A stretch of 64,000 nt of DNA, from the NCBI GenBank assembly GCA_964445985.1, contig CAYUMU010000029.1, positions 1-64,000 on the forward strand. Reading direction: 5' to 3'. The notes below the pieces were generated by a model. It worked only from the letters and a program-made list of their open reading frames with translations. It was not told where the DNA came from and did no database searches. The position numbers were made by a program, and so were the translations under genes. The first letter of the stretch is position 1; every line of letters begins with the position of its first letter. Of this stretch, positions 33,832 to 45,166 are shown piece after piece. This DNA comes from CAYUMU01 sp964445985. GTDB lineage: Bacteria > Planctomycetota > Planctomycetia > Pirellulales > S012-138.

Positions 33832-34704
33832 CTAGGGCGAATAAAGCATGGGAAAGAACTTTCCCCCCAGCGGTTCATCAGCCGGAATCGGGGGCACCCC
33901 TGCTAGCAGCGGCTCGGCCGTGGCGCTCGTCACGCCGTCGCGAACAACATTGATCACCGTGGCTCGGCGGGGCCGGTTCGTGAAATTCTCGCGCGAGCCG
34001 TGGATCATCAGCGGATGGTGGAACGTGGCGCGGCCCGCCGGCAGCTCAATGCTCACGGGGTTGTGCAGCCGCTCCCACTGATCGTCGGAAAGCACCTGGC
34101 GAATGGCGTTCATGTCGCCTGCCAAACCGGTGATCGGCAACAAATCCCAACGATGGCTGCCAGGCACGTACTGCAAACAGCCGTTATCACCGCGGGCCTC
34201 GTCCAAGGCAATCCAACAGGTAAGATGGGCCATGGGCTGCGTGCGAGTCCAATAGCTGTAGTCCTGATGCCAGGCCACCACGCCGCCATGACCGGCCGGC
34301 TTGCAAAATAGCTGGTCGTGCCAGAATCGCACCGGCCCTCCCAGCAGTTGCGAAGCCGGCACGGTAAATGCCGGGTTCCAAAGAATGTCGTGAAATGCCG
34401 GAGCAATCCGCCAGGCCCCCAGGGCGTGGAACAACACCGTGTTGGGGTCGGCCGATTCGTTGCTGTGGAATTCGTGGAACAGGGAATTGCCCCCATGGCT
34501 AGGATTGGTGAGCTCGGCCAGTTCGCTCAGCAGCGCGTCAATCTGCGGCCCATCCAGCACTTCCACCCCTGCGACATAGCCGTGCTCCTCGTAAAATGCC
34601 AACTGGTCGGGGTTGAGGCGGTAAGCCTGGGCGCTTTCCGCTCCGTTCAAACGCGGAAAGAGCGCGGTAAGTGGCGCATGCTCCCGGGCCAGATCGTCGG
34701 CCAT
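33832..34704 (-). CDS. Phytanoyl-CoA dioxygenase (PhyH) family protein
   Basis: A 290-residue Fe(II)/2-oxoglutarate oxygenase. The HxD motif is in VAWHQDYSYW, the distal His in LMIHGSREN, and the Arg for 2-oxoglutarate in NRPRRATVIN. Start at 34704 (MADDL); an ATG at 34725 is also possible. It is divergent from the CYTH gene. It belongs to the same large family as the gene at 12371 but is only distantly similar. Confidence 0.85.
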   Translation of the reverse strand: MADDLAREHAPLTALFPRLNGAESAQAYRLNPDQLAFYEEHGYVAGVEVLDGPQIDALLSELAELTNPSHGGNSLFHEFHSNESADPNTVLFHALGAWRIAPAFHDILWNPAFTVPASQLLGGPVRFWHDQLFCKPAGHGGVVAWHQDYSYWTRTQPMAHLTCWIALDEARGDNGCLQYVPGSHRWDLLPITGLAGDMNAIRQVLSDDQWERLHNPVSIELPAGRATFHHPLMIHGSRENFTNRPRRATVINVVRDGVTSATAEPLLAGVPPIPADEPLGGKFFPMLYSP

Positions 34705-34824
34705 GGTCGGTAAATCTCCCCCCAAAAAAACCTGGCCACGCCGCCGGGGCCGCGTAAATATTCCGGCTCGGGGGCGGCGGGCTCAGCAAAAAAAGACGGC
34801 GTTCAGGAATGGAAAGGACGAATC

Positions 34825-35451
34825 GTGACCAATTCTACAAAGCCTGCGCGGAATATCGAAATCAAAGCCATCGTTTCCGATCCGCAAGCGGTGACGGCCA
34901 CCGCCGAGCGGCTGGCAACCTCGTCGCGGCAGCAATTGCGGCAGGTCGATACCTACTTTCACTGCCCCCAGGGCCGGCTCAAGTTGCGGGAGATTTGGAC
35001 GCCCGAAGATGCCCCTCCGCAACCGGCGGCCATCGATTCCGGGCCTGATTCCGAGGAAACGCTGCCGCACCGCGTGGAGTTGATTTGGTACGAACGGCCA
35101 GACCAGGCCGGCCCCAAAACCAGCAATTATGTGCTGGCGCCACTGACCTCGCCGGCCGCCGCGGTCAAGTTGGCGCTCGCTGCTGCCTGGGGGGTGAGGG
35201 CCGTGGTCGACAAGTTGCGCACGGTCTGGTTTTGGCACAATGTACGCATCCATTGGGACCAGGTCGCCAATCTGGGCGACTTCCTGGAGTTCGAAGCCGT
35301 GCTGGCCGAGGACATGCGCTTGGAAGAGGGGCAGGAACAGGTTCGCACGCTCATGCGCGAGTTCGAACTTTCGCCCGATTCGCTGCTAGAAGGCTCCTAT
35401 ATCGACCTGCTCGAGGCCCTGTCCGTCACGCTGCCACCCCCGGCGGAATGA
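34825..35451 (+). CDS. CYTH-domain protein (class IV adenylate cyclase or triphosphatase-like)
   Basis: A 208-residue CYTH protein starting with GTG at 34825 behind AGGA. The N-terminal IEIKAIV is a variant of the ExExK motif; VDTYFHC, RLKLREIW and FLEFEAVLAED are other tunnel-fold strands. An acidic/basic mix points to a triphosphate ligand. Family members include CyaB adenylate cyclases and thiamine triphosphatases; which one applies here is open. Confidence 0.78.
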   Translation: MTNSTKPARNIEIKAIVSDPQAVTATAERLATSSRQQLRQVDTYFHCPQGRLKLREIWTPEDAPPQPAAIDSGPDSEETLPHRVELIWYERPDQAGPKTSNYVLAPLTSPAAAVKLALAAAWGVRAVVDKLRTVWFWHNVRIHWDQVANLGDFLEFEAVLAEDMRLEEGQEQVRTLMREFELSPDSLLEGSYIDLLEALSVTLPPPAE

Positions 35452-35563
35452 ACCCGCCGCCGGCTTCCTCTGGCCCATCGCGGGCCGCCTTCCGCACGGT
35501 TCTCACAGCGGAAAACCCATCTTTTTCGCGGTTTGCGTCACCGTTCACCCGCCGTTGCGGTCC

Positions 35564-35592
35564 TTGACGGCATTCTGGCCCATTGCTAGAAA
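35564..35592 (+). promoter_or_regulatory. Sigma70-like promoter of ppdK
   Basis: TTGACG (35564-35569) and TAGAAA (35587-35592) are 17 bases apart. The start of transcription would be about 35599, leaving a leader of about 100 bases. Confidence 0.55.
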
Positions 35593-35700
35593 AGACGGCT
35601 ATTTCCTACCGAACCCGCGTCCGCGGCAAACTTAGCGTAGACGCTTGAGCTTGAATACCAAGGCGAAAGTCTCGTCGCACACCACAAGGAAAGCTGATCG

Positions 35701-38343
<2,643 letters not shown>

Positions 38344-38408
38344 GGGGCCGACGATCGTCGACATCCTGGCTTCGCGTTGTTGCTTGATAATTCCTCGCGA
38401 ACCCGAGT

Positions 38409-38439
38409 GGGGAAGGGAGTGGCGGCCCACTCCCTCCCC
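38409..38439. terminator. Strong hairpin between convergent ppdK and sulfatase genes
   Basis: GGGGAAGGGAGTGG pairs with CCACTCCCTCCCC (one bulged A) around a short loop. T-rich sequence follows at 38457-38470, so it probably ends ppdK and may also serve the opposite strand. Confidence 0.65.
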
Positions 38440-38484
38440 GTTGTCGCGAAGGGGTCGGTTTCCCTTATTTTAACGACCAAGAAA

Positions 38485-40026
38485 CTACATGGCCGGCGAT
38501 TTCTTCACCTTGGCATTTCCCTGATTGGCCGCCTTCTTTGCCTCGGGCTTTTTGGCCTTCCCCGGTTTCTCGGCCTGTTTTTCCTCGGGAGCATTCGCCG
38601 CGTTGGTCTGGGGCAACCACTTTGCCAATTCGTCCTTCACGCTTGCGTGCCGAGGATCGCTCGCCAGGTTCTTATATTCCCGCGGATCCTGGTCGTGGTC
38701 GTACAACTCCTCGCTGCCATCGGCGTACCGAATGTAACGCCAGCGTTCGCTTCGCACGGAGTGGTTATTGCGACCGTGGGTGGTCAGCGAGGGCCGGTCC
38801 CAAGCCGCCCGCGGGTTCCGCACCAGCGGCGCCAAACTGGCGCCGTCCAGCTTCTTGGCTTCCAGCCCACACAGATCGATCAGCGTGGGATACAGATCGA
38901 GCAGGTTCACGGTGCGCTCGCACGCTTGTCCCCCGCTGACGCCCGGCGCGGCAATGATCATCGGCACGCGGGTCGCTTCTTCCCACAACGAAAACTTGCG
39001 CCAGTGCTGCTTCTCGCCCAGGTGCCAGCCGTGGTCCCCCCACATCACAATGATCGTGTTCTTGCCGTGGGGGCTTTTATCCAGGGCTTCCAGCAACCGG
39101 CCGACCTGGCCATCGGTGAAGGCAATGCTGGCCAGGTAACCCTGAATGGCCTGTTCCCACTGGTGGTTCTCAACCACCTTGCGGTGATCCCCGTCCGGCT
39201 TGGCCATTTTGCGGCCGGCCTCGGGCACGTCGTCCAGGTCATCGGCCGGAACCTCTGGCTTGCGAATCCCCGCTACCGGAAACTGCTCAAAGTACTTCTC
39301 CGGCACATACCAGGGCAGGTGCGGTTTGTATAAGCCCACCGCCAAAAAGAACGGCTTGTCTTGCTTTTGCGCCAGAAACTCCTCGGCCCAAGAAACCACT
39401 TTGTAGTCGGCCATGGCGCCGTCGTCTTCCGCCACCGGCCCCCAGTCAAAATTGCCCGTGCCGGCGATCCCGTTCACCGGCATGTTGCCCGGCTTGGGGT
39501 CGCCCGGTTGTTTGAAGTACTGCTGCCAACTGGCCGCGTCGTTGAATCCACCGTGGAAAATCTTGCCGCCCCCTTCCACGCGATAGCCTGCCGCCATGAA
39601 GTGCTGCGACATCGTCACCGCTTCCGGCATTACCGGCCGCCACGGTTGGCTGTTGAGGTACACGCCCGAAGTGGCCGGACGCAGGCCCGTCATCAGCGCC
39701 GTGCGCGAGGGATTGCAAGCCGGCGCGGCGCAATAAGCCCGCGTGAACTTGATGCCCCGGGCTGCCAGTCGATCGAGGTTGGGAGTCTTGTTGCCAGGGT
39801 ATCCGCCCAGAAAGCCCGTCCAATCGTTGAGATCGTCGATGGCCAAAAACAGCACGTTGGGCGGCGGCTCCGCCGTCTTGGCAGCGGCGGACTGCGCGGC
39901 AACCACGTCTTCCGCCCGTGCGAAGCTGCTCACACCCAGCGCGGTTGCCCCCACCAAACAGGCTTGCAGCGCAAGGGGACCCAGCCTGCCGAACCACCCC
40001 GTTTTCCTCAAGTTCTGGCGCAACAT
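38485..40026 (-). CDS. Secreted arylsulfatase (iduronate-2-sulfatase-like)
   Basis: A 513-residue sulfatase. After a signal peptide (LALQACLVGATALGVSSFAR), VLFLAIDDLNDW gives the metal-binding Asp pair (64-65), and CNPSRTALMTG is the sulfatase signature with Cys 104 to be converted to formylglycine. MWGDHGWHLGEKQHW has the second metal-binding Asp and His. The C-terminus is a Lys/Ala/Pro-rich tail that may bind wall or polysaccharide. The ATG at 40026 is preceded by GGGGA. It removes sulfate from a sulfated sugar; an anaerobic or FGE-type maturase is not in this window. Confidence 0.92.
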   Translation of the reverse strand: MLRQNLRKTGWFGRLGPLALQACLVGATALGVSSFARAEDVVAAQSAAAKTAEPPPNVLFLAIDDLNDWTGFLGGYPGNKTPNLDRLAARGIKFTRAYCAAPACNPSRTALMTGLRPATSGVYLNSQPWRPVMPEAVTMSQHFMAAGYRVEGGGKIFHGGFNDAASWQQYFKQPGDPKPGNMPVNGIAGTGNFDWGPVAEDDGAMADYKVVSWAEEFLAQKQDKPFFLAVGLYKPHLPWYVPEKYFEQFPVAGIRKPEVPADDLDDVPEAGRKMAKPDGDHRKVVENHQWEQAIQGYLASIAFTDGQVGRLLEALDKSPHGKNTIIVMWGDHGWHLGEKQHWRKFSLWEEATRVPMIIAAPGVSGGQACERTVNLLDLYPTLIDLCGLEAKKLDGASLAPLVRNPRAAWDRPSLTTHGRNNHSVRSERWRYIRYADGSEELYDHDQDPREYKNLASDPRHASVKDELAKWLPQTNAANAPEEKQAEKPGKAKKPEAKKAANQGNAKVKKSPAM

Positions 40027-40289
40027 CGCGGTCCCCTTTTCAGTCTTCGTGCCGTACGGCCCCCGCTCTTTTTGCGGGCAAGCCACGGCTGGCATTGTAA
40101 ACACCGCAACGGTGAGAATGCCACGGCGAAACAGCAGGGTGGCCCCGCCCACACTCCCCCCTTCGAGTGTCACTGGGCTCTGCCAGTGCCCATGGGCCGT
40201 CAGCCCTCCCGTCTCGGCAGGCATACCGCGTAGCCGTGGCAGGCCGAAGAACAGGGGAATCTCGTGCCCCCCCCGCCCGCATTCCACGG
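40027..40289. other. Gap with CACTGG palindrome
   Basis: CACTGG (40171-40176) and CCAGTG (40183-40188) form a hairpin. No gene is evident. Confidence 0.4.
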
Positions 40290-42122
40290 CTACTCCGCGC
40301 TCCCCTCGGCCGCCGGCGTTGGCCGATCCGGCAGGGGAAACAGCACGGTGATTTCCGTCCCCTTTCCCGGCTCGCTTTTCACCAGGGCCTGGCCGCCGAG
40401 AATCACGGCCCGTTCGCGCACGCCCCGGAGCCCGTACCGATGCTCGGTAACTTGCGACGGCTCAAATCCTCGCCCCCAATCCTTGACCGTCACAATCACT
40501 TTGTTGTCGCGCTGGTAGAGCTCGACCCGCGCCCGTTGCGCGCCGCTATGCCGCACCACGTTGGTCAGGGCTTCTTGGGTTACCCGATAGATGGCGCTCT
40601 CCAACAAGGGGGGCAATCGCTGGAACTGCACCTTGTGCGTGAACGTCAACTCGCCAATCTCCGGCCCGCGCTCATTGACCAGGTACTGCAGCGCCGACAC
40701 CACGCCCGCATCGTCCAGAATGGGAGGCCGCAGACCGCTGATCAATCGCCGGGCTTCATCGATCGATCGCCGGAGCAATTGCCGCACAAGTTCCAGTTGG
40801 GAATTCTCTTTGTTGTGCTCTCGGGTGGCGTGCGAGAACGCGCTGAGGTGCATGATCGACGCCGTGAGATATTGCGCCAGCCCATCATGAATTTCATAGG
40901 CCACCAGCTTGCGATCGTTGTCGTGTTGCTGCAGCGTGTCCAGGAGCAGGTCCTGTTCGTTGCGCAGCGCCTGCTCGGCGGCCCGCCGCACGTTCACCTC
41001 GTGCCGCAATTGATCGTTGGCCGTCTGCAATTGCCGCGTGCGGTCGATCACGCGCGACTCCAATTCGTCGTGCGCCGCGCGCAACCGGTCCTCGGCCTGC
41101 TTGCGTCGCGAAATATCGAAGATGGTGCCTTCGAGAAATCGCAGCTTTCCGTTCGCTTCAAAAACCCCCTGCCCGCGCTCCTCGACCCACCGCCACGAGC
41201 CGTCACGATGCCGCATGCGGTATTCGATGTAAAACTGCCGGCCCTCGCTCAAGGCGGCATTGACTTCCGCCACGATGTTGGCCGCGTCGTCTGGGTGAAA
41301 TAGCTCAACGAAAGAAACTTGATCCGCCAGGAATTCGCCGCTGCTATAGCCGGTAAGTGTTTCAATCTGGTCGTTCAAAAAAATGACCGAATAGCGATCG
41401 TCGTTGCGGCACAAATAAACCACGCCAGGCACGTTCTCGGCCAGAATCCGGAACTGCTCCTCGTTCCGCCGCACCTTCCGCTCATACGTGCGGCGATCGA
41501 TCGCTCCCAAAAATGTTTCGCCCACGATTCGCAGTAGCTCGATCTGTTCTTCGTGCCACTCGTGGGGGCGGTCGTTGAACGAGAACCCCACGAACCCCCG
41601 CAGCCGGCTTTCGCTGAGCAGCGGCACCATCACCAGCGAACGCACGCCGATGTGCTCCAGCAAAGTCCGGAGCTTGTCGGCCGGCTCCGGCAGTTCTTCG
41701 GCCCGCTCAATCCCCACCGTTTCGCCCCGGGCCTGGGCTTCGGTCAGCCACTCGTAGCCCTGCGTGGCAAAGCTCTGAAAATAAGGCCGCAGCGATTCCA
41801 CCCCCGGGGCGCACCAGTCGTGCGTGTTGTTCATCCGGCTGCCATCGACCGTGTATTGGCACAGAAAACTGCGATCGCAGCGCACAAAGCCGCCAATGTC
41901 GGCCAGGGCCTGTTCAATGGCCGCATCCACTTCATCAATGCCAATGTGCACGAACCGCGATGAGATTCGCGCCAGCAGATTCCTGAACGCCGAGCGGCTG
42001 CGAAAGTGGTCCACCGTGTCGCGGAGCACGCGCTCGTTCTCTTCTTCCAACTCCTGCACCCGGCGCTGAAGCTCAACGATCTGCGCCTGGAGATCGTCGG
42101 TGGTGTCCCCCGATAGACCCAT
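40290..42122 (-). CDS. GAF-PAS sensor histidine kinase (NarL-type HisKA_3)
   Basis: A 610-residue cytoplasmic sensor kinase. Residues 8-40 form a coiled coil; about 50-205 is a GAF domain (FLCQYTVDGSRMNNTHDWCA); about 220-345 is PAS plus PAC (YSVIFLNDQIETLTGYSSGE). After a second coiled coil comes the HisKA_3 site VAYEIHDGLAQYLT and a HATPase_c domain (EALTNVVRHSGA, DWGRGFEP, GLRGVRERA). No membrane segment and no adjacent response regulator were seen, so it is an orphan kinase. Its signal, probably a small molecule, is unknown. Confidence 0.9.
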   Translation of the reverse strand: MGLSGDTTDDLQAQIVELQRRVQELEEENERVLRDTVDHFRSRSAFRNLLARISSRFVHIGIDEVDAAIEQALADIGGFVRCDRSFLCQYTVDGSRMNNTHDWCAPGVESLRPYFQSFATQGYEWLTEAQARGETVGIERAEELPEPADKLRTLLEHIGVRSLVMVPLLSESRLRGFVGFSFNDRPHEWHEEQIELLRIVGETFLGAIDRRTYERKVRRNEEQFRILAENVPGVVYLCRNDDRYSVIFLNDQIETLTGYSSGEFLADQVSFVELFHPDDAANIVAEVNAALSEGRQFYIEYRMRHRDGSWRWVEERGQGVFEANGKLRFLEGTIFDISRRKQAEDRLRAAHDELESRVIDRTRQLQTANDQLRHEVNVRRAAEQALRNEQDLLLDTLQQHDNDRKLVAYEIHDGLAQYLTASIMHLSAFSHATREHNKENSQLELVRQLLRRSIDEARRLISGLRPPILDDAGVVSALQYLVNERGPEIGELTFTHKVQFQRLPPLLESAIYRVTQEALTNVVRHSGAQRARVELYQRDNKVIVTVKDWGRGFEPSQVTEHRYGLRGVRERAVILGGQALVKSEPGKGTEITVLFPLPDRPTPAAEGSAE

Positions 42123-42360
42123 AACTACCTCGCGTGAAACGTGCGAAACCGCCCGCGCCGTCGCCGCGGTGGTAAACTGCCAGCCAAGCGCGCGGCCTTG
42201 GACAGGTCCGTTGTGGATTTGCGGCGGAGCCCCCGCCGTGTAGACTTCGCTGAAGTCGCCCGCGTCTTGCGCGCTTGCCGGGCGGCGGCATCCACCTGTC
42301 CGCGACCGCTGGCCCAGCGATCGTGTTCCGAATTGTAAGCATTTTAGCAGCGGTTCGCCG

Positions 42361-43791
42361 ATGAATTGTCAACTTGTGCCACCGCCAGACTCGCAATTCC
42401 GCCCACCGCCCCACCCAAGTCATGCCCTTTGGCGTTTCCCCCTCATCATTTGGCTGCTCGCGATCCTCCCTGGCAGCGGTTGCAATCGGGGAACGGACTA
42501 CCCCAATCGCCCCATTACCCTGGTTTGCCCCTGGGGACTCGGCGGCGGCACCGATCAGGTCTCACGCCAGGCGGCAATTCACCTGGAACAAGAACTCGGC
42601 GTCCCCGTGAACGTGATCAACCGCACCGGAGGGCAGGGCATCAACGGCCACATCCGCGGCCTCAAATCCGACGCCGATGGCTACACCATCGCCATGATCA
42701 CCGTCGAACTCAACATGTTCCACTGGAACCATCAGGCGAGCCTCTCCTACCGCGACGCCCTCCCCCTGGCCTCGCTCAACGAAGACGCCGCCGCGCTGTT
42801 TGTGCATGGCGATTCTCCCTGGCAAACGCTCCCCCAGTTTGTGGAATACCTGCGGACCTCGCCCCACAAAGTTCGCGTCTCAGGCACGTCCACCGGCGGC
42901 ATCTGGCACCTGGCCCTGGTCGGCTGGCTGCAATCGATCGGCCTCACCTCCCACACCGTTACCTGGGTGGCCTCGCAAGGCGCCGGCCCTGCCCTGGCCG
43001 ATATGCTGCCCGACAGCGCCGTCTGTTGCAGCCTTCCCGAGGCCCGCATCTTGCTGCGAGAAGGTCGCGTGCGCTGCCTGGGCGTCATGTCCCACCAGCG
43101 CTCGCCCGCCCCCTTCAATCACGTGCCCACCTTCGCCGAGCAGGGCTACGACTGGGCGCTCTACGGCTGGCGCGGCCTGGCCGTGGCGCAACACACCCCG
43201 CCCGCCATCGTGCGGAAATTGCAAACGGCCCTGGCCCGCGTGGTGAATGGCGAAACCAAGGTGGCCGGCAAGACCTTCCCCCAGTTCATGCAAGACGCCG
43301 GCTTCAATCTCACCGTCCGGCCCGGCGACCAGTTCAGCGCCTTCCTCGCCGCCCAAGACGAACAACTCGGCGAACTGATCAACCAGGGCGACTTTTCCCA
43401 AGTGACCCAAGGCGCCATCAGCCCCATGCTGTTCCCTGGCCTGCTGCTTGCCATCCTGGGCATTTCGCTGCTCGGCATCCTCTGGCGAACCCTCGGCGTC
43501 GAGCAAGTCGAACTACCCCCCACCGAGCCGCACGCACCCCCCTCGGGCGAAGCAGGTCCCAGCCTGTTCTTCTTCTTGCTGGTGCCCGCCGCGGTGGCGG
43601 CTTACGTGTGGATTTCGCCCATTGCCGGTTTCGTCCTCACGGCGGCAGCCATCCTCGCCATTTTGTTCTGGAGCCTGGGCACCCGGCTCTGGATCAGCCT
43701 CGCCATGGCCATCATCCTTGCCCCAGCCCTCTACCACACCTTCGCCCACGGCCTCCGAGTCTCGCTCCCGCAAGGCTGGCTCGGCTGGTAA
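42361..43791 (+). CDS. TctC-TctB fusion (tripartite tricarboxylate transporter)
   Basis: A 476-residue protein joining two usually separate subunits. Residues about 45-345 are a Bug/TctC-type binding protein (NRPITLVCPWGLGGGTDQVS, GGQGINGHIRGL, PTFAEQGYDWALYGWRGL); residues about 355-470 form several membrane spans like TctB (LLLAILGISLLGILW, SLFFFLLVPAAVAAYVW, WISLAMAIILAPALYHTFA). The N-terminus has a hydrophobic signal ending in a Cys (GSGC) but with a poor lipobox. The large TctA permease is not in the window. A solute, likely a carboxylate, would be captured in the periplasm. Confidence 0.8.
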   Translation: MNCQLVPPPDSQFRPPPHPSHALWRFPLIIWLLAILPGSGCNRGTDYPNRPITLVCPWGLGGGTDQVSRQAAIHLEQELGVPVNVINRTGGQGINGHIRGLKSDADGYTIAMITVELNMFHWNHQASLSYRDALPLASLNEDAAALFVHGDSPWQTLPQFVEYLRTSPHKVRVSGTSTGGIWHLALVGWLQSIGLTSHTVTWVASQGAGPALADMLPDSAVCCSLPEARILLREGRVRCLGVMSHQRSPAPFNHVPTFAEQGYDWALYGWRGLAVAQHTPPAIVRKLQTALARVVNGETKVAGKTFPQFMQDAGFNLTVRPGDQFSAFLAAQDEQLGELINQGDFSQVTQGAISPMLFPGLLLAILGISLLGILWRTLGVEQVELPPTEPHAPPSGEAGPSLFFFLLVPAAVAAYVWISPIAGFVLTAAAILAILFWSLGTRLWISLAMAIILAPALYHTFAHGLRVSLPQGWLGW

Positions 43792-43818
43792 TACAGACGC
43801 TGATCATGCCATTCCGTC

Positions 43819-43838
43819 ATTCCCGAGAAGGCGGGAAT
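43819..43838. repeat. ATTCCCG hairpin (REP-like)
   Basis: ATTCCCG (43819-43825) and CGGGAAT (43832-43838) with a 6-nt loop, in the gap after the TctC-TctB gene. It resembles the hairpin at 30583-30623. Confidence 0.5.
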
Positions 43839-44051
43839 CCAGTCGCGACGGATACGACGCTGCACTTGACCACGGACTGAACGGCCCCAGCGGCGCCCAA
43901 CAACTTTTGCGCCAACATCCTTGCCTGGGCCGGCGCCCCAGCGCAACATCTAAAGCAGCAAACCCCGCGTTCCATCACGGCCAACGTATATCCCCACAGG
44001 GCAAACCGTCTGCCTCCTTCTTCCCGCCATCTTCCTTCGAAAGAACTTTTC

Positions 44052-44978
44052 ATGAATACCCTGCGTCGCCGCTGGCTGCCGGCCCCTTGTTGCTCCCTCG
44101 CCATGCTGATTTGCCTGAGTAGCGGCCTGGCAACCGCGCAAGCCCAAGACACCACGCCAACGCCCGCCAAACCAACCGTCGCATCCACCACCAAGCCAGC
44201 CGGCCTCACCATCTTTTCCGCCGGCCATAGTTTTCACGTCTTCATTCCCGGCATCTTGAGCGAAATCGCCACGTCAGCCGGCATCGAAGACCACGTGCAG
44301 CAAGGCGTGCAATCCATCGGCGGCTCCCGCGTCATTCAGCACTGGGACTTGGCCGAAGACAAAAACAAGGTCAAGCCCGCCCTGGCCACCGGCCAAATCC
44401 AGGTGCTCACCCTCTCCCCCATCTACCTGCCCGACGACGGCATCGAAAAGCTGGCGACCTTGGCCCAAGAGAAGAACCCGCAAATCCGCGTCCTGCTCGA
44501 AGAGTTCTGGCTCCCCTACGACGTCTACGCACTCAACTACAAACAAAAGCGTCCTGAACCGGTGGACCGCGCCACCCGCACCGTGGAACAAATCCAGGCC
44601 GCCCACGCCCCCTACTTCGCCAGCATCGAAGGGCATGTGAAAGAATTGAATCAAACGTACGGCAAAGACGTGCTGTTTGTGGTCCCGGTCGGCCAGGCGG
44701 CCATTGCCCTCCGCGAAAAAATCATCGCCGGCGAGGCCCCCGGCATCAAGTCGCAAGAAGAACTCTTCCGCGACCCCATCGGCCACGCCACCCCGCCCCT
44801 GCAAGCCCTGGCGGCCTACTGCTTCTATTCCGCCATCTACGGCCAAAGCCCCGCCGGCCTACCCATGCCCCGCGTACTCAAAAATAGCCCCTACGCCAAC
44901 GAAGACCTCAACCGCCTGCTCCAACAACTCGCCTGGCAAGCCGTCAGCTCCCACCCCCTAACCGGCGTCAAGGAATAG
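44052..44978 (+). CDS. Secreted SGNH-hydrolase-like protein
   Basis: A 308-residue protein with signal peptide (CCSLAMLICLSSGLATAQAQ) and an SGNH-like fold: TIFSAGHSFHVFIPGIL would be the block with the nucleophile Ser, and IGHATPPLQALAAYCFYSAI near residue 240 resembles the segment carrying the last His. The motif is not canonical, so an esterase role is only likely. It lies downstream of the TctC-TctB gene and may be co-expressed. Confidence 0.6.
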   Translation: MNTLRRRWLPAPCCSLAMLICLSSGLATAQAQDTTPTPAKPTVASTTKPAGLTIFSAGHSFHVFIPGILSEIATSAGIEDHVQQGVQSIGGSRVIQHWDLAEDKNKVKPALATGQIQVLTLSPIYLPDDGIEKLATLAQEKNPQIRVLLEEFWLPYDVYALNYKQKRPEPVDRATRTVEQIQAAHAPYFASIEGHVKELNQTYGKDVLFVVPVGQAAIALREKIIAGEAPGIKSQEELFRDPIGHATPPLQALAAYCFYSAIYGQSPAGLPMPRVLKNSPYANEDLNRLLQQLAWQAVSSHPLTGVKE

Positions 44979-45116
44979 CCTCGGCTAAACGGCAGCGAAC
45001 CTCGGCCCCCGCATCGTTGGGGGGAAGTACATTGGGAACCCGCGGTGGACCAAGAGCCTATCCAATGACTCCCTCGCCCCTCGCGGGAGAGGGGAAACAG
45101 GGTTCTCGGAAAGGCT

Positions 45117-45138
45117 CCAAGCCCAAACTTGGGCTTGG
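45117..45138. terminator. Perfect palindrome at a convergent junction
   Basis: CCAAGCCCAA (45117-45126) and TTGGGCTTGG (45129-45138) form a 10-bp stem. It lies between the plus SGNH-like gene and the minus glycosyltransferase gene. No T-tract is present, so termination on either strand is uncertain. Confidence 0.45.
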
Positions 45139-45166
45139 CCGAAATTCTCAGCCATCGCAACCACGT

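Noticed and set aside
42366..43880. A 504-residue frame overlapping the TctC-TctB gene
   Set aside because: Arg/Pro-rich out-of-frame translation without motifs; the TctC-TctB frame explains the sequence.
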